From: Janthinobacterium sp. J1-1
GTDB taxonomy: Bacteria > Pseudomonadota > Gammaproteobacteria > Burkholderiales > Burkholderiaceae_D
DNA: 64,000 nucleotides
Direction of reading: 5' to 3'
Assembly (NCBI RefSeq): GCF_030944405.1
Contig: NZ_CP132339.1
Span: 1,798,001-1,862,000, forward strand
The notes under the pieces were generated by a model that saw nothing but the letters and a program-made list of their open reading frames with translations, was not told where the DNA came from and did no database searches. Below, in pieces: positions 20,267-28,780 of the stretch. The position numbers were made by a program, and so were the translations under genes. Each line of letters begins with the position of its first letter. The stretch's first letter is position 1.

Positions 20267-21700
20267 CTACAGTCCCGGCAGCCGGATGCTGACAATCAGT
20301 CCACTGCGCCGGCCGTTTTCATCCATATCATCACCTTCGCCACGGTTGCGCGCGGCCATGCCGCCGCCGTGGCGCGCCACCATGGTGGCGGCGATCGTCA
20401 GGCCCAGGCCCGCGCCGTCGCCATCCTGCTGGGCGTCGCCGCCGGCGCGGTAAAACGGCTGGAACAGCCGTGCCAGTTCGTCTTCCTGTACGCCACTGCC
20501 ATGGTCGCCGATTTCCACCACGATGTCGCCGTCCTCGCGCCAGGCGCGCAGCACGATGGCCGAGTCTTCGGGCGCGTGGCGCAAGGCATTCCTCAGCACG
20601 TTTTCCAGCACGCTGCGCAGCAGCAGCGGCACGCCCAGCATCGTCAGGGGCAGCGGCGGCGCCGTCCACGCCACGCGGCGCCTGGCCGCCTGCGCCTCGA
20701 AGCGCGCGTCGCCCACCACCTGGCTGATGATCACGGCCAGGTCCAGCGGCTCGGGCATGTCGCTGGGCGCGCCGCGCAGCCGCGCCAGGTGCAGCAGCTG
20801 GCCCACCATCTGGTCCAGGTGGGCGCATTCCTGCTCGATGCGGTCAAAGCGCCTGTCCAGCGCCAGCCCGGCGCCGGCGTCGCGCCGCGCCAGTTCCAGT
20901 CCCAGACGCAGGCGCGCCAGCGGCGAGCGCAGTTCGTGCGACACGTCGCGCAGCAGGTTTTCCTTCGATGCCAGCAGCTCGGCCACGTTTTCGGCCATGT
21001 CGTCGAAGGCGCGCGCCAGGGCGCCGAATTCGTCGCGCCGCGCCAGCAGCGCGCCATCGAGGCGCAGCTTGGCGTCACCGTCGCCAAACGCCTGCGCGCC
21101 CCGTTCCAGCTCGCGCACGGGTCGGCTGATATGGCGCGCCAGCAGCCAGCAGATGGGGGCGCTGAGGGCAAACGCGGCCAGCAGCAGCAGGGGCAGGTCG
21201 GAGTCGCCCAGCGCTTCCAGGTGCGGTGGATCGAAGGGCAAAAAGCCCAGTTCATAATGGTCGCCGTCTGGCGAGACCAGATCGTGTATGTCCCACCATG
21301 ACACCGGCTTGCCAGGCAGGGGGCCGGGCAGCGGCGTGCCGTTGGCGGCGGCGAAATCGCCTTCCTCGATATGCGCGCCCAGGCGGTCTTCCAGCCGCGG
21401 CTGCAGGCGGCGCCCCAGGATGTCTTGCACGCCATGGTCGACCACATAGATCTTCAAGGTGGCGTACCGCGCTTCGCTGGCGCGTATCCATTGCCGCAGC
21501 GCGCCCACGCCGCCCAGCGCCATCTGCGCGCGCGCTTCGCGCACCAGCGCGGCCGGCTCGACGCCGTCGAGCGCATTGTGGCGCGCCGCGCCGACCACCG
21601 TGGTGATCACCATGCCGGCCGCCACGATCATGCAGGTGGCCAGCCAGAACCAGATGAAGATGCGCAGGAACAGCGAGCTGCCTGGCGCGGCGCGGCTCAA
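20267..21700 (-). CDS. sensor histidine kinase, CpxA/RstB-like
   Basis: 477 residues from a TTG that overlaps the regulator's stop (TTGA); there is no ATG before the first membrane helix, so TTG is the likely start. One membrane segment lies at ~12-34, a periplasmic sensor loop of ~140 residues follows, and a second helix ([20 protein letters not shown]) leads into a HAMP linker. The kinase core has [20 protein letters not shown] (phospho-His), [18 protein letters not shown] and [18 protein letters not shown]. It should phosphorylate the regulator encoded upstream. The pair lies divergent to an iron receptor gene, so a role in metal or envelope stress is possible but unproven. Confidence 0.9.
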   Translation of the reverse strand: MSRAAPGSSLFLRIFIWFWLATCMIVAAGMVITTVVGAARHNALDGVEPAALVREARAQMALGGVGALRQWIRASEARYATLKIYVVDHGVQDILGRRLQPRLEDRLGAHIEEGDFAAANGTPLPGPLPGKPVSWWDIHDLVSPDGDHYELGFLPFDPPHLEALGDSDLPLLLLAAFALSAPICWLLARHISRPVRELERGAQAFGDGDAKLRLDGALLARRDEFGALARAFDDMAENVAELLASKENLLRDVSHELRSPLARLRLGLELARRDAGAGLALDRRFDRIEQECAHLDQMVGQLLHLARLRGAPSDMPEPLDLAVIISQVVGDARFEAQAARRRVAWTAPPLPLTMLGVPLLLRSVLENVLRNALRHAPEDSAIVLRAWREDGDIVVEIGDHGSGVQEDELARLFQPFYRAGGDAQQDGDGAGLGLTIAATMVARHGGGMAARNRGEGDDMDENGRRSGLIVSIRLPGL

Positions 21701-22434
21701 GCGGCGTCGCCCGCGCTCATGGCCAGCAGATAGCCCTGGCCACGCACGCTGCGCAGTTCGGGCCGGCCGTCAGGCGATGGCCCCAGGCCCAGTTTGCGCC
21801 GCAAATTGCTGGCATGCGTATCGAGGCTGCGGTCGTCCGCCTGCAGCTTGCGCCCCAGCGCCCATTGCGTCAGCTGTTCACGGCCTATCATGCGCCCTTC
21901 CGAGCGCATCAGGATTTCCAGGATGCGCGCCTCGGTGCCCGTCAGGCGCACCATGCCGCCGCCGACGCTGGCCTCCAGGCTGCGCGGCAGGTAGCGCAGG
22001 GTGCCCACGCACAGGGCGGGGTCGGGCGGTGGCGCGACGGGTGTGGCCGGGCCGTCGTCGCGGCGGCGCAGCACGGCGCGGATGCGGGCCGTCAGTTCGC
22101 GCGGATTGAAGGGCTTGGGCAGGTAGTCGTCGGCGCCCAGTTCCAGCCCCAGGATGCGGTCGCTCTCGCTGCCGCGCGCCGTCAGCATGATCACCGGCAG
22201 GTTCGATTCCTGGCGCAGCCGCCGGAGGATCTCGAAGCCGTTCTGGCCCGGCAGGGTGACGTCGAGGATTACCAAGTCCAGGCCATGGCCGGCCGCCTGC
22301 AGCAGCTGGTGCGCCTGCCAGCCGTCATGCGCGACCTGCAGATGGATATGCTCGGCCGTCAGGTATTCCTCCAGCATGCGCGCCATCTTGACGTCGTCGT
22401 CGACCAGCAGCACCGAGAAATGCAAAGAATTCAT
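21697..22434 (-). CDS. OmpR/CpxR-type response regulator
   Basis: 245 residues from the ATG at 22434 ([20 protein letters not shown]). Receiver domain with acidic residues VDDD, the phospho-acceptor in [18 protein letters not shown] (Asp 58) and Lys in [16 protein letters not shown], then a winged-helix DNA-binding domain ([21 protein letters not shown], then [15 protein letters not shown]). It is coupled to the kinase gene by a four-base overlap. Its targets are not shown by the sequence; the divergent TonB receptor at 22550 is the nearest candidate. An upstream in-frame GTG/ATG region would add ten residues and overlaps the Fur box region, so it was not used. Confidence 0.9.
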   Translation of the reverse strand: MNSLHFSVLLVDDDVKMARMLEEYLTAEHIHLQVAHDGWQAHQLLQAAGHGLDLVILDVTLPGQNGFEILRRLRQESNLPVIMLTARGSESDRILGLELGADDYLPKPFNPRELTARIRAVLRRRDDGPATPVAPPPDPALCVGTLRYLPRSLEASVGGGMVRLTGTEARILEILMRSEGRMIGREQLTQWALGRKLQADDRSLDTHASNLRRKLGLGPSPDGRPELRSVRGQGYLLAMSAGDAA

Positions 22435-22476
22435 AAGACTGCCTTTAACGTTGCCGATACGCAAAAATCGCTGATT

Positions 22477-22504
22477 ATAATGCGAATCGTTCTTATTCTC
22501 AATT
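22477..22504. promoter_or_regulatory. Fur box before the siderophore receptor operon
   Basis: The AT-rich stretch AATGCGAATCGTTCTTATTC with its flanks fits overlapping copies of the Fur hexamer GATAAT and its inverse. It lies 45 to 75 bases before the TonB receptor ATG and about the same distance from the divergent regulator gene. Repression by Fe2+-Fur of the receptor and the following ABC genes is the simplest reading. Confidence 0.65.
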
Positions 22505-22549
22505 GTGTAACAGGGCGCTTGCCGCTGCGCCGACTACCTGAAAGTCCCC

Positions 22550-24580
22550 ATGAAAAAGCTCTCCGTGGCGCCGTGCGCCCGTTTCCTGTTGCCCTGCGCC
22601 TTGAGCGCCGCCGTCGGCGCCGCCTGGGCGCAAGCGCCTGCCGCAACCGCAGCGGCGGCCGTGCCGACCGTGGTGGTGACGGCCTCCGGCGCGCCGGTCG
22701 ACATCAAGGATGCGCCGGCCAGCATCAGCGTCATCACGCGCGAAGAGATCGAGCGCCAGCCCGTGTACGACCTCAATACCCTGCTGCGCCGCATCCCCGG
22801 CGTGACCGGCGGCACCAGCGCCACCGGCGAGCAGTCGAAGATCAAGCTGCGCGGCTTGCCCGAAAAATACACCCTGATCCTGGTCGATGGCAAGCGCCAG
22901 GGCAGTTCCACCGACACCGCCTACCGTCCCGACCAGAGCCGGCAGGACCTGAACTGGATCACGCCCGACATGATCGAACGCATCGAAGTGGTGCGCGGCC
23001 CGATGTCGTCGCTGTACGGTTCCGACGCGATGGGCGGCGTGATCAACATCATCACGCGCAAGGTGCCGCGCCAGTGGGGCGGTTCGGCCACCCTGAACTA
23101 TACCGCCGCCGAGGAATCGGGCCGTGGCGACGCGCACCAGGCCAGCGTCAACCTGGCCGGCCCGCTGTCGCAGGCTGTCGGTATCCGCCTGGGCGCCAGC
23201 AAGAAGCGCCAGGTCGCCGATTCCGTCAGCACCGGCAACCGCGCATTCGGCGGCGTGGGCGGCGAGCGCAATGACAATTTCACGGGTCAGCTGAACTGGA
23301 AGATCGCCGAGCGCCAGAGCATGTCGGTCGATGTCGCCTACGGCAAGCAGCAAGCCAGCGGCGGCGGTGGCCTGGGCGCCACCGGCGTGCCGGTGATCGA
23401 GGCCTTCGGCGCCAGCGAACTGACGCGCAAGAGCGCCGGCATCGGCCATGAAGGGCGCTGGGGCTTCGGCAAGACCAAGGTCAATCTGTACCACAACGCC
23501 TACGACAGCAAGATCAGCGGCCACACGGCGAAATCGAAAGATACCTTGCTCGACGCGACTTTGGAAAAACCGTTCAAGTTCGGCGTCGACCATCTGCTGA
23601 CCCTGGGCGGCCAGTGGAAGGACGAAGAGCTGACCAATACCCGCACCATCGGCACCGTGCCCACCGATTACCTGGGCAATGTGGCCAGCGGCTCGACCCT
23701 GTCGGTGACCACCGCCGCCGTGTTTGCGGAAGACCAGATCTTCCTGCGCGAGGACCTGACGGCCACCGTCGGCGCGCGCCTCGATCACCATGAAAAATTC
23801 GGCAACAACACCAGCCCGCGGCTGTACCTGGTGTATCGCCCGGCCGAAGCGTGGACGGTGCGGGGCGGTATCTCGAAGGGATTCCGCGCACCGAGCCTGA
23901 AGGAAAATGCGCCGAACGCGGTGACCAGTTCGCGTGGCAACGGCTGCGCGGGGCTGCGTCCGTTCGGCTATGTCACCGGCACCTGCTACATGGCCGGCAA
24001 CCCGGACCTGAAACCGGAAACAAGCACCAGCGCGGAACTGGGCGTGGCCTTCGAGCGCGCCGGCTGGGATGCGGGGCTGACCTTCTTCCACACCGATTTC
24101 AAGAACAAGATCGACTACGCGCCGCTGGGCTTTTACCAGGGCCTGTGGTGGACCATGATGGAAAACATCCAGAAGGCGCGCACGCGCGGCCTGGAGGGAA
24201 CCTTGGCCATCCCGCTGGCCAGGAGTCTCACCTTGCGCAACAACCTGACCTACATGATCGAGGCGAAGAACCTGTCCACCGGCGCGAGTTTGCTGAACAC
24301 GCCGAAGGTGTCGCTTTTCTCGGCGCTGGGCTGGCAGGCCAATGACAAGGTGTATGCCGAACTGTCGGCCCAGCACACGGGCAAGCAGCTGGGCGGCGGT
24401 TCCATCTACACCAAAAAATACACGATCACCGATGCGACGGTTTCCTACCGCATGAACGACAAGCTGACCGTGCGCGGCGGCGTGCAGAACCTGTTCGAGG
24501 AAGGCCCGGAAACCGTGGGCGTGGCCGACAACTATGTGCAGGGCCGCCGCTTCTTCGCCGGTCTGACCGCGCGTTTTTAA
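22550..24580 (+). CDS. TonB-dependent ferric-siderophore receptor (FepA/CirA-like)
   Basis: 676 residues. Signal peptide ends around AAWAQA (~28). A TonB-box-like TVVVTASG follows, then a plug domain ([53 protein letters not shown]) and a 22-strand barrel ending FFAGLTARF with the terminal Phe. The plug motif and length fit receptors of catecholate-type siderophores (FepA, CirA, BfrA) more than the FhuA type. No STN signalling domain is present. It sits behind a Fur box and before a complete siderophore ABC importer with only a 22-base gap, so receptor and importer probably handle the same ligand. Confidence 0.9.
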   Translation: MKKLSVAPCARFLLPCALSAAVGAAWAQAPAATAAAAVPTVVVTASGAPVDIKDAPASISVITREEIERQPVYDLNTLLRRIPGVTGGTSATGEQSKIKLRGLPEKYTLILVDGKRQGSSTDTAYRPDQSRQDLNWITPDMIERIEVVRGPMSSLYGSDAMGGVINIITRKVPRQWGGSATLNYTAAEESGRGDAHQASVNLAGPLSQAVGIRLGASKKRQVADSVSTGNRAFGGVGGERNDNFTGQLNWKIAERQSMSVDVAYGKQQASGGGGLGATGVPVIEAFGASELTRKSAGIGHEGRWGFGKTKVNLYHNAYDSKISGHTAKSKDTLLDATLEKPFKFGVDHLLTLGGQWKDEELTNTRTIGTVPTDYLGNVASGSTLSVTTAAVFAEDQIFLREDLTATVGARLDHHEKFGNNTSPRLYLVYRPAEAWTVRGGISKGFRAPSLKENAPNAVTSSRGNGCAGLRPFGYVTGTCYMAGNPDLKPETSTSAELGVAFERAGWDAGLTFFHTDFKNKIDYAPLGFYQGLWWTMMENIQKARTRGLEGTLAIPLARSLTLRNNLTYMIEAKNLSTGASLLNTPKVSLFSALGWQANDKVYAELSAQHTGKQLGGGSIYTKKYTITDATVSYRMNDKLTVRGGVQNLFEEGPETVGVADNYVQGRRFFAGLTARF

Positions 24581-24602
24581 ACTGAACTGACTGGATACCA
24601 TC

Positions 24603-25577
24603 ATGATGAATTTTGCTGCACACACCAAACGCCGCTCGCTCGGCATGCTGCTGGCCGGCGCGCTGGCGCTGGCCGTCCTGCCGGCCCAAGCCCAGGAGAC
24701 CCGGAAGATCAGCCACGCCAAGGGTGAAACGGTGATCCCGGCCGCGCCGAAAAGCGTGCTGGTATTCGACCTGGCCACGCTCGACACGCTACAGGCGCTG
24801 GGCGTGGACGTGAAAGGCGTACCGACCGTGAAAATGCCGGCCCATCTGGCGCAGTATGCGGACGCGAAATACGTCAAGATCGGCAGCCTGTTCGAACCCG
24901 ACCTGGAAGCGGTACACGGCGCCAGGCCCGACCTGATCATCACCGGCGGGCGCTCGGCCGCCAAGTATGCGGAACTGGCAAAGATCGCGCCGACCATCGA
25001 CCTGACCGTCGACGCGAAGAATTTCCTGCCCAGCGTGTACCGCAACGCCGAGACCCTGGGCACCATCTTCGGCAAGCCAGCCCAGGCCCAGGCCCAGGCG
25101 CTGGTCAGGCAGAACCAGGATGCCATCGCCGCCCTGAAAACGGTGGCGGCGAAAGGCGGCAAGGGGCTGATGATACTGACCAATGGCGGCAAGATGAGCG
25201 CCTACGGTCCCGGCTCGCGCTTCGGCGTGCTGCATGACGGCTTCGGCATCGTGCCGGCGCAAACCAATCTGGCGCAATCGAACCACGGCCAGGCGATCTC
25301 GTTCGAGTTCCTGCTGCAGACCAATCCGGACTGGCTGTTCGTGCTGGACCGCGACGCCGCCATCGGCCGCGAGGGATCGGCCGCCCAGCGCCTGCTGGAC
25401 AATGAACTGGTCCGCAAGACCACCGCCTGGAACAAGAAGCAGGTGGTCTACCTGGACGCCGCCAACTGGTATTTGCTCGGCAGCGCCGGCCAGGGTGCGC
25501 TGCGCGCCAATATCGCGCAGATCAGCAAGGCCATGGGTGCCGCCGCTCCCGCTGCTCCCGCCACTGCCGCCAAGTGA
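24603..25577 (+). CDS. periplasmic siderophore-binding protein (YclQ/CeuE-like)
   Basis: 324 residues (tandem ATG codons at 24603/24606). Signal peptide with an Ala-rich cleavage site around LPAQAQE. The mature part is a class III binding protein: ETVIPAAPKSVLVFDLATLDTLQALG at the start, DLEAVHGARPDLIITGGRSAAKY in the first lobe and TNPDWLFVLDRDAAIGREG in the second, matching CeuE/YclQ/FatB proteins. It collects the ferric siderophore delivered by the receptor and passes it to the permeases downstream. No lipobox is seen. Confidence 0.9.
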   Translation: MMNFAAHTKRRSLGMLLAGALALAVLPAQAQETRKISHAKGETVIPAAPKSVLVFDLATLDTLQALGVDVKGVPTVKMPAHLAQYADAKYVKIGSLFEPDLEAVHGARPDLIITGGRSAAKYAELAKIAPTIDLTVDAKNFLPSVYRNAETLGTIFGKPAQAQAQALVRQNQDAIAALKTVAAKGGKGLMILTNGGKMSAYGPGSRFGVLHDGFGIVPAQTNLAQSNHGQAISFEFLLQTNPDWLFVLDRDAAIGREGSAAQRLLDNELVRKTTAWNKKQVVYLDAANWYLLGSAGQGALRANIAQISKAMGAAAPAAPATAAK

Positions 25578-25585
25578 GTCGATAG

Positions 25586-26587
25586 ATGGTGTTGAGTAGT
25601 CCGAAGTCGGGCGGCGCCGGCTGGCTGGTGTTGCTGGCGCTGCTGGTGCTTGTGCTGGCCTGCGCCAGCGTGCTGGTGGGCGCCAGCGATGTGTCGATGC
25701 TGGCCCTGCTGGGCATCGGCGGCGCGCCGGCCGACCCGATGGCCTCGCAACTGCTGTTCGCCAGCCGGCTGCCGCGCACCGTGGCCTTGATCCTGTCGGG
25801 CATGGCGATGGCGGTGGCCGGCATGATCATGCAGATGCTGGCGCGTAACCGCTTTGTCGAGCCGTCGACGGCCGGCACGGTCGAATCGGCCAGCCTGGGC
25901 GTGCTGGCCGTGGCCCTGTTCGCGCCAGAACTTCCCCTGTTCGGCAAGATGGTCGTCAGCGCCGGATTCGCGCTGGCCGGCAGCCTGCTGTTCCTGGCGA
26001 TCCTGCGCCGCATTCCGCAGCGCTCGTCGCTGATCGTGCCGCTGGTGGGCCTGGTGCTGGGCGGCGTGATCAGCGCCGTCACCACTTTTTTTGCGCACCG
26101 CCACGACATGCTGCAATCGCTGCACGCCTGGTCGACCGGCGACTTCTCGGCCGTGCTGCGCGGCCGCTACGAGCTGCTGTGGATCGGCTTTGGCCTGACC
26201 CTGCTGGCCTGGCATACCGCGCACCGCTTCACGGTGGCCGGCATGGGCCGCGATTTCAGCGCCAACCTGGGCCTGCGGCATGGCCGCATGGTGGCGCTGG
26301 GGCTGTTGATCGTCGCCACCGTCACGGCGGTGGTGGTGGTCACCTCGGGCATGGTGCCCTTCCTGGGGCTGATCGTGCCCAATCTGGTCAGCCTGATGTT
26401 GGGCGACAATGTGCGCCGCGCCGTGCCTTGGGTGGGGCTGCTGGGCGCGGCGTTCGTGCTGGCCTGCGATATCGCGGGGCGCCTGCTGCTGCATCCGTAT
26501 GAAGTTCCGATCGGCACCGTGGTCGGCATCGTCGGCAGCGCGCTGTTTCTATTTTTGCTGCTGCGCACGCGGGCGAGGGTGGGCTGA
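25586..26587 (+). CDS. siderophore ABC permease, first (FecCD family, YclN/CeuB-like)
   Basis: 333 residues with about nine to ten membrane helices and the family motifs SRLPRTVALILSGMAMAVAG near the N-terminus and GMVPFLGLIVPNLVSLMLG toward the end, which contacts the ATPase. It forms the inner-membrane channel together with the second permease. It starts 8 bases after the binding-protein stop, and its stop overlaps the next ATG by one base. Confidence 0.9.
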   Translation: MVLSSPKSGGAGWLVLLALLVLVLACASVLVGASDVSMLALLGIGGAPADPMASQLLFASRLPRTVALILSGMAMAVAGMIMQMLARNRFVEPSTAGTVESASLGVLAVALFAPELPLFGKMVVSAGFALAGSLLFLAILRRIPQRSSLIVPLVGLVLGGVISAVTTFFAHRHDMLQSLHAWSTGDFSAVLRGRYELLWIGFGLTLLAWHTAHRFTVAGMGRDFSANLGLRHGRMVALGLLIVATVTAVVVVTSGMVPFLGLIVPNLVSLMLGDNVRRAVPWVGLLGAAFVLACDIAGRLLLHPYEVPIGTVVGIVGSALFLFLLLRTRARVG

Positions 26588-27549
26588 TGGCTGTTTCGAT
26601 ATCTTCTTCCGCGCGGCTGTGGCTGCTGGGCGCACTTGCGCTGGCATCGATGGTGGCATTCATGACCATCGGCGCCAACGGCAACTGGGCCTTCGTGCTG
26701 CCGCACCGGGGCGCCAGGCTGGCCGCCATGCTGCTGGTGGCGTATGCCATCGGCGTGGCCACGGTGCTGTTCCAGACGATTACCCACAACCGCATCCTGA
26801 CGCCTGCCGTGATGGGCTTCGACGCGCTGTATGTGCTGATCCAGACCGTCCTGGTGTTCACGCTGGGGCTGGAGCGCCTGGGCGGGGTCGACGTGCGCCT
26901 GAAATTCGGCCTGGAGCTGCTGCTGATGGTGGGCCTGGCTTGCCTGCTGTTCCGCTGGATGTTTTTGGGCGGCACCCAGCGCAGCCTGCATCTGATGATG
27001 CTGGTCGGGATCGTCTTCGGCCTGCTGTTTCGCAGCGTGACCAGCTTCATGGTGCGCATCATCGACCCGAATGAATTCGTGGTGCTGCAGGACCGCATGT
27101 TCGCCAGCTTCAACCTGGTGGCGCAGGACCTGCTGGCCGTCTCCGCGCTGGTGGTGCTGGCCGCCAGCGTGGCCGGCTGGCGCATGTGGCGCGCGCTCGA
27201 CACCCTGGCGCTGGGGCGCGAACTGGCCATCAACCTGGGGCTCGACTACCGCAAGCTGGTGATGCGCGTGCTGGTGCTGGTTGCCGTGCTGGTGTCGGTA
27301 TCGACCGCGCTGGTCGGGCCGGTGACCTTCTTTGGCCTGCTGGTGGCCAACCTGGCCTACCAGCTGATGGGCAGCGACAAGCACCGCCTGGTGCTGCCGG
27401 CGGCCATTTTGCTGGGCGCCACCATGCTGGTCGGCGGCCAGGTGATCCTCGAGCGCGTGTTCGGCTTTGCCACCGCGCTGTCGGTGGTGATTGAATTTTT
27501 GGGAGGACTGATGTTCATCTTTATTCTGCTGCGCCGGAAGGCCGCATGA
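26587..27549 (+). CDS. siderophore ABC permease, second (FecCD family, YclO/CeuC-like)
   Basis: 320 residues. FecCD-type permease with RGARLAAMLLVAYAIGVATV near the start and GPVTFFGLLVANLAYQLMG near the end, and eight to ten hydrophobic helices. The two permeases differ clearly, as expected for a heterodimeric channel. It overlaps the first permease gene (TGATG) and the ATPase gene (ATGA). Confidence 0.9.
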   Translation: MAVSISSSARLWLLGALALASMVAFMTIGANGNWAFVLPHRGARLAAMLLVAYAIGVATVLFQTITHNRILTPAVMGFDALYVLIQTVLVFTLGLERLGGVDVRLKFGLELLLMVGLACLLFRWMFLGGTQRSLHLMMLVGIVFGLLFRSVTSFMVRIIDPNEFVVLQDRMFASFNLVAQDLLAVSALVVLAASVAGWRMWRALDTLALGRELAINLGLDYRKLVMRVLVLVAVLVSVSTALVGPVTFFGLLVANLAYQLMGSDKHRLVLPAAILLGATMLVGGQVILERVFGFATALSVVIEFLGGLMFIFILLRRKAA

Positions 27550-28304
27550 TCGCCGCCGATGCGGTATCCAAACGCTACGGCGACACGCTGGTGGTCGACA
27601 ATGTCACGCTGGTGATTCCGGCCGGCGGCGTGACGGCCATTATCGGCCCGAACGGCGCCGGCAAATCGACCATGCTGGCCATGATCAGCCGCTTGTCTCC
27701 CATGTCGGCCGGCAGCGTGACGGTCGATGGGCTCGATGTGACAACCACGCCGGGCGAGGTGCTGGCCAGGCGCCTGGCCATCCTGCGCCAGGACAATCAT
27801 TTGACCCTGCGCCTGACGGTGCGCGAACTGGTCGCCTTTGGCCGCTACCCCCATTCGGCCGGGCGGCTGACGGAGAACGACCGCGTGCATGTGGAGCAGG
27901 CGCTGGGCTACCTGGGCCTGGAGGCGCTGGCCGAACGCTTCCTCGATGAATTGTCGGGCGGGCAGCGGCAACGGGCCTTTGTCGCGATGGTGCTGTGCCA
28001 GGACACCGATTACGTGCTGCTGGACGAACCGCTCAACAGCCTCGACATGCGCCACGCGGTGGCGATGATGAAGCTGCTGCGGCGCGCCGCCGACGAGTTG
28101 CACAAGACGGTGGTGCTGGTGCTGCACGATATCAATTTCGCCTCCTGCTATGCCGACCATATCATCGCCATGCGCGACGGCAAACTGGCGGCGCAGGGCA
28201 CGCCGCAGGAGCTGATCCAGCCCGAGGTGCTGCGCGATCTCTACCAGGTCGAGGTGAAGGTGCACCAGATCGACGGCCAGCGCATCAGCGTTTTTTATAC
28301 GTGA
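27546..28304 (+). CDS. siderophore ABC importer ATPase (YclP/CeuD-like)
   Basis: 252 residues. Walker A (IIGPNGAGKSTML), signature LSGGQRQRAFVAM, Walker B (DYVLLDEPLNSLD) and the switch His in VVLVLHDINFA are all present. It powers the two permeases. The start overlaps the permease gene by four bases. The Fur-family regulator follows after 11 bases. Confidence 0.94.
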   Translation: MIAADAVSKRYGDTLVVDNVTLVIPAGGVTAIIGPNGAGKSTMLAMISRLSPMSAGSVTVDGLDVTTTPGEVLARRLAILRQDNHLTLRLTVRELVAFGRYPHSAGRLTENDRVHVEQALGYLGLEALAERFLDELSGGQRQRAFVAMVLCQDTDYVLLDEPLNSLDMRHAVAMMKLLRRAADELHKTVVLVLHDINFASCYADHIIAMRDGKLAAQGTPQELIQPEVLRDLYQVEVKVHQIDGQRISVFYT

Positions 28305-28315
28305 AGGAGCGGTCC

Positions 28316-28780
28316 ATGACCACCGATGAAATGGCCGGCGCGCTGGTGCAGGCCGGCCTGAAGGCGACGCCGCCACGGCTGCTGATCTTGCAGCTGTTTC
28401 ATGAGTCGCATGAAAAGCATCTGACGGCGGAAGACGTGTTCCGGCGCCTGATGACGGGCGAGAAAAACGCCAGCGTGGCCACCATCTACCGCGCGCTGAT
28501 GCAGTTTGCCGATGCGGGTTTGCTCGAGCGCAGCCACTTCGACAATGGCGCGGCGATCTTTGAACTGGGCAGCGGCGAGCGCCACGGCCACCTGGTCTGC
28601 AAGGGCTGCGGCAAGGTGACGGAATTCGTCGACGCCGCCATCGAACAGCAGCAGCGGGTGGTGGCGGCCGAACACGGCTTCGTGCTGTACCGCCAGTCGC
28701 CGCTGCTGTATGGCCTGTGCGGCGGCTGCGCCAGCAGCCATGCGGCGCTGGCGGTGCAGCCGGCCGATGTCATACCCTAA
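28316..28780 (+). CDS. Fur family metalloregulator at the end of the siderophore operon
   Basis: 154 residues from the ATG at 28316. N-terminal winged helix (LKATPPRLLILQLFHES, then NASVATIYRALMQFADAGLLER) and a dimerisation domain with two CxxC pairs (CKGCG and CGGC) for structural zinc. The metal loop reads GERHGHLVC where Fur has HHDHL, so the Asp of the secondary metal site is Gly while the His pair of the main site is kept. It is probably a paralogue of the housekeeping Fur and may tune the local iron genes. It follows the ATPase gene after 11 bases, and its stop overlaps that of the convergent receptor gene. Confidence 0.88.
   Translation: MTTDEMAGALVQAGLKATPPRLLILQLFHESHEKHLTAEDVFRRLMTGEKNASVATIYRALMQFADAGLLERSHFDNGAAIFELGSGERHGHLVCKGCGKVTEFVDAAIEQQQRVVAAEHGFVLYRQSPLLYGLCGGCASSHAALAVQPADVIP

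Noticed and set aside
22499..25192. Minus-strand ORF of 897 codons opposite the TonB receptor and binding-protein genes
   Set aside because: It crosses two well-supported genes and has no recognisable domain.
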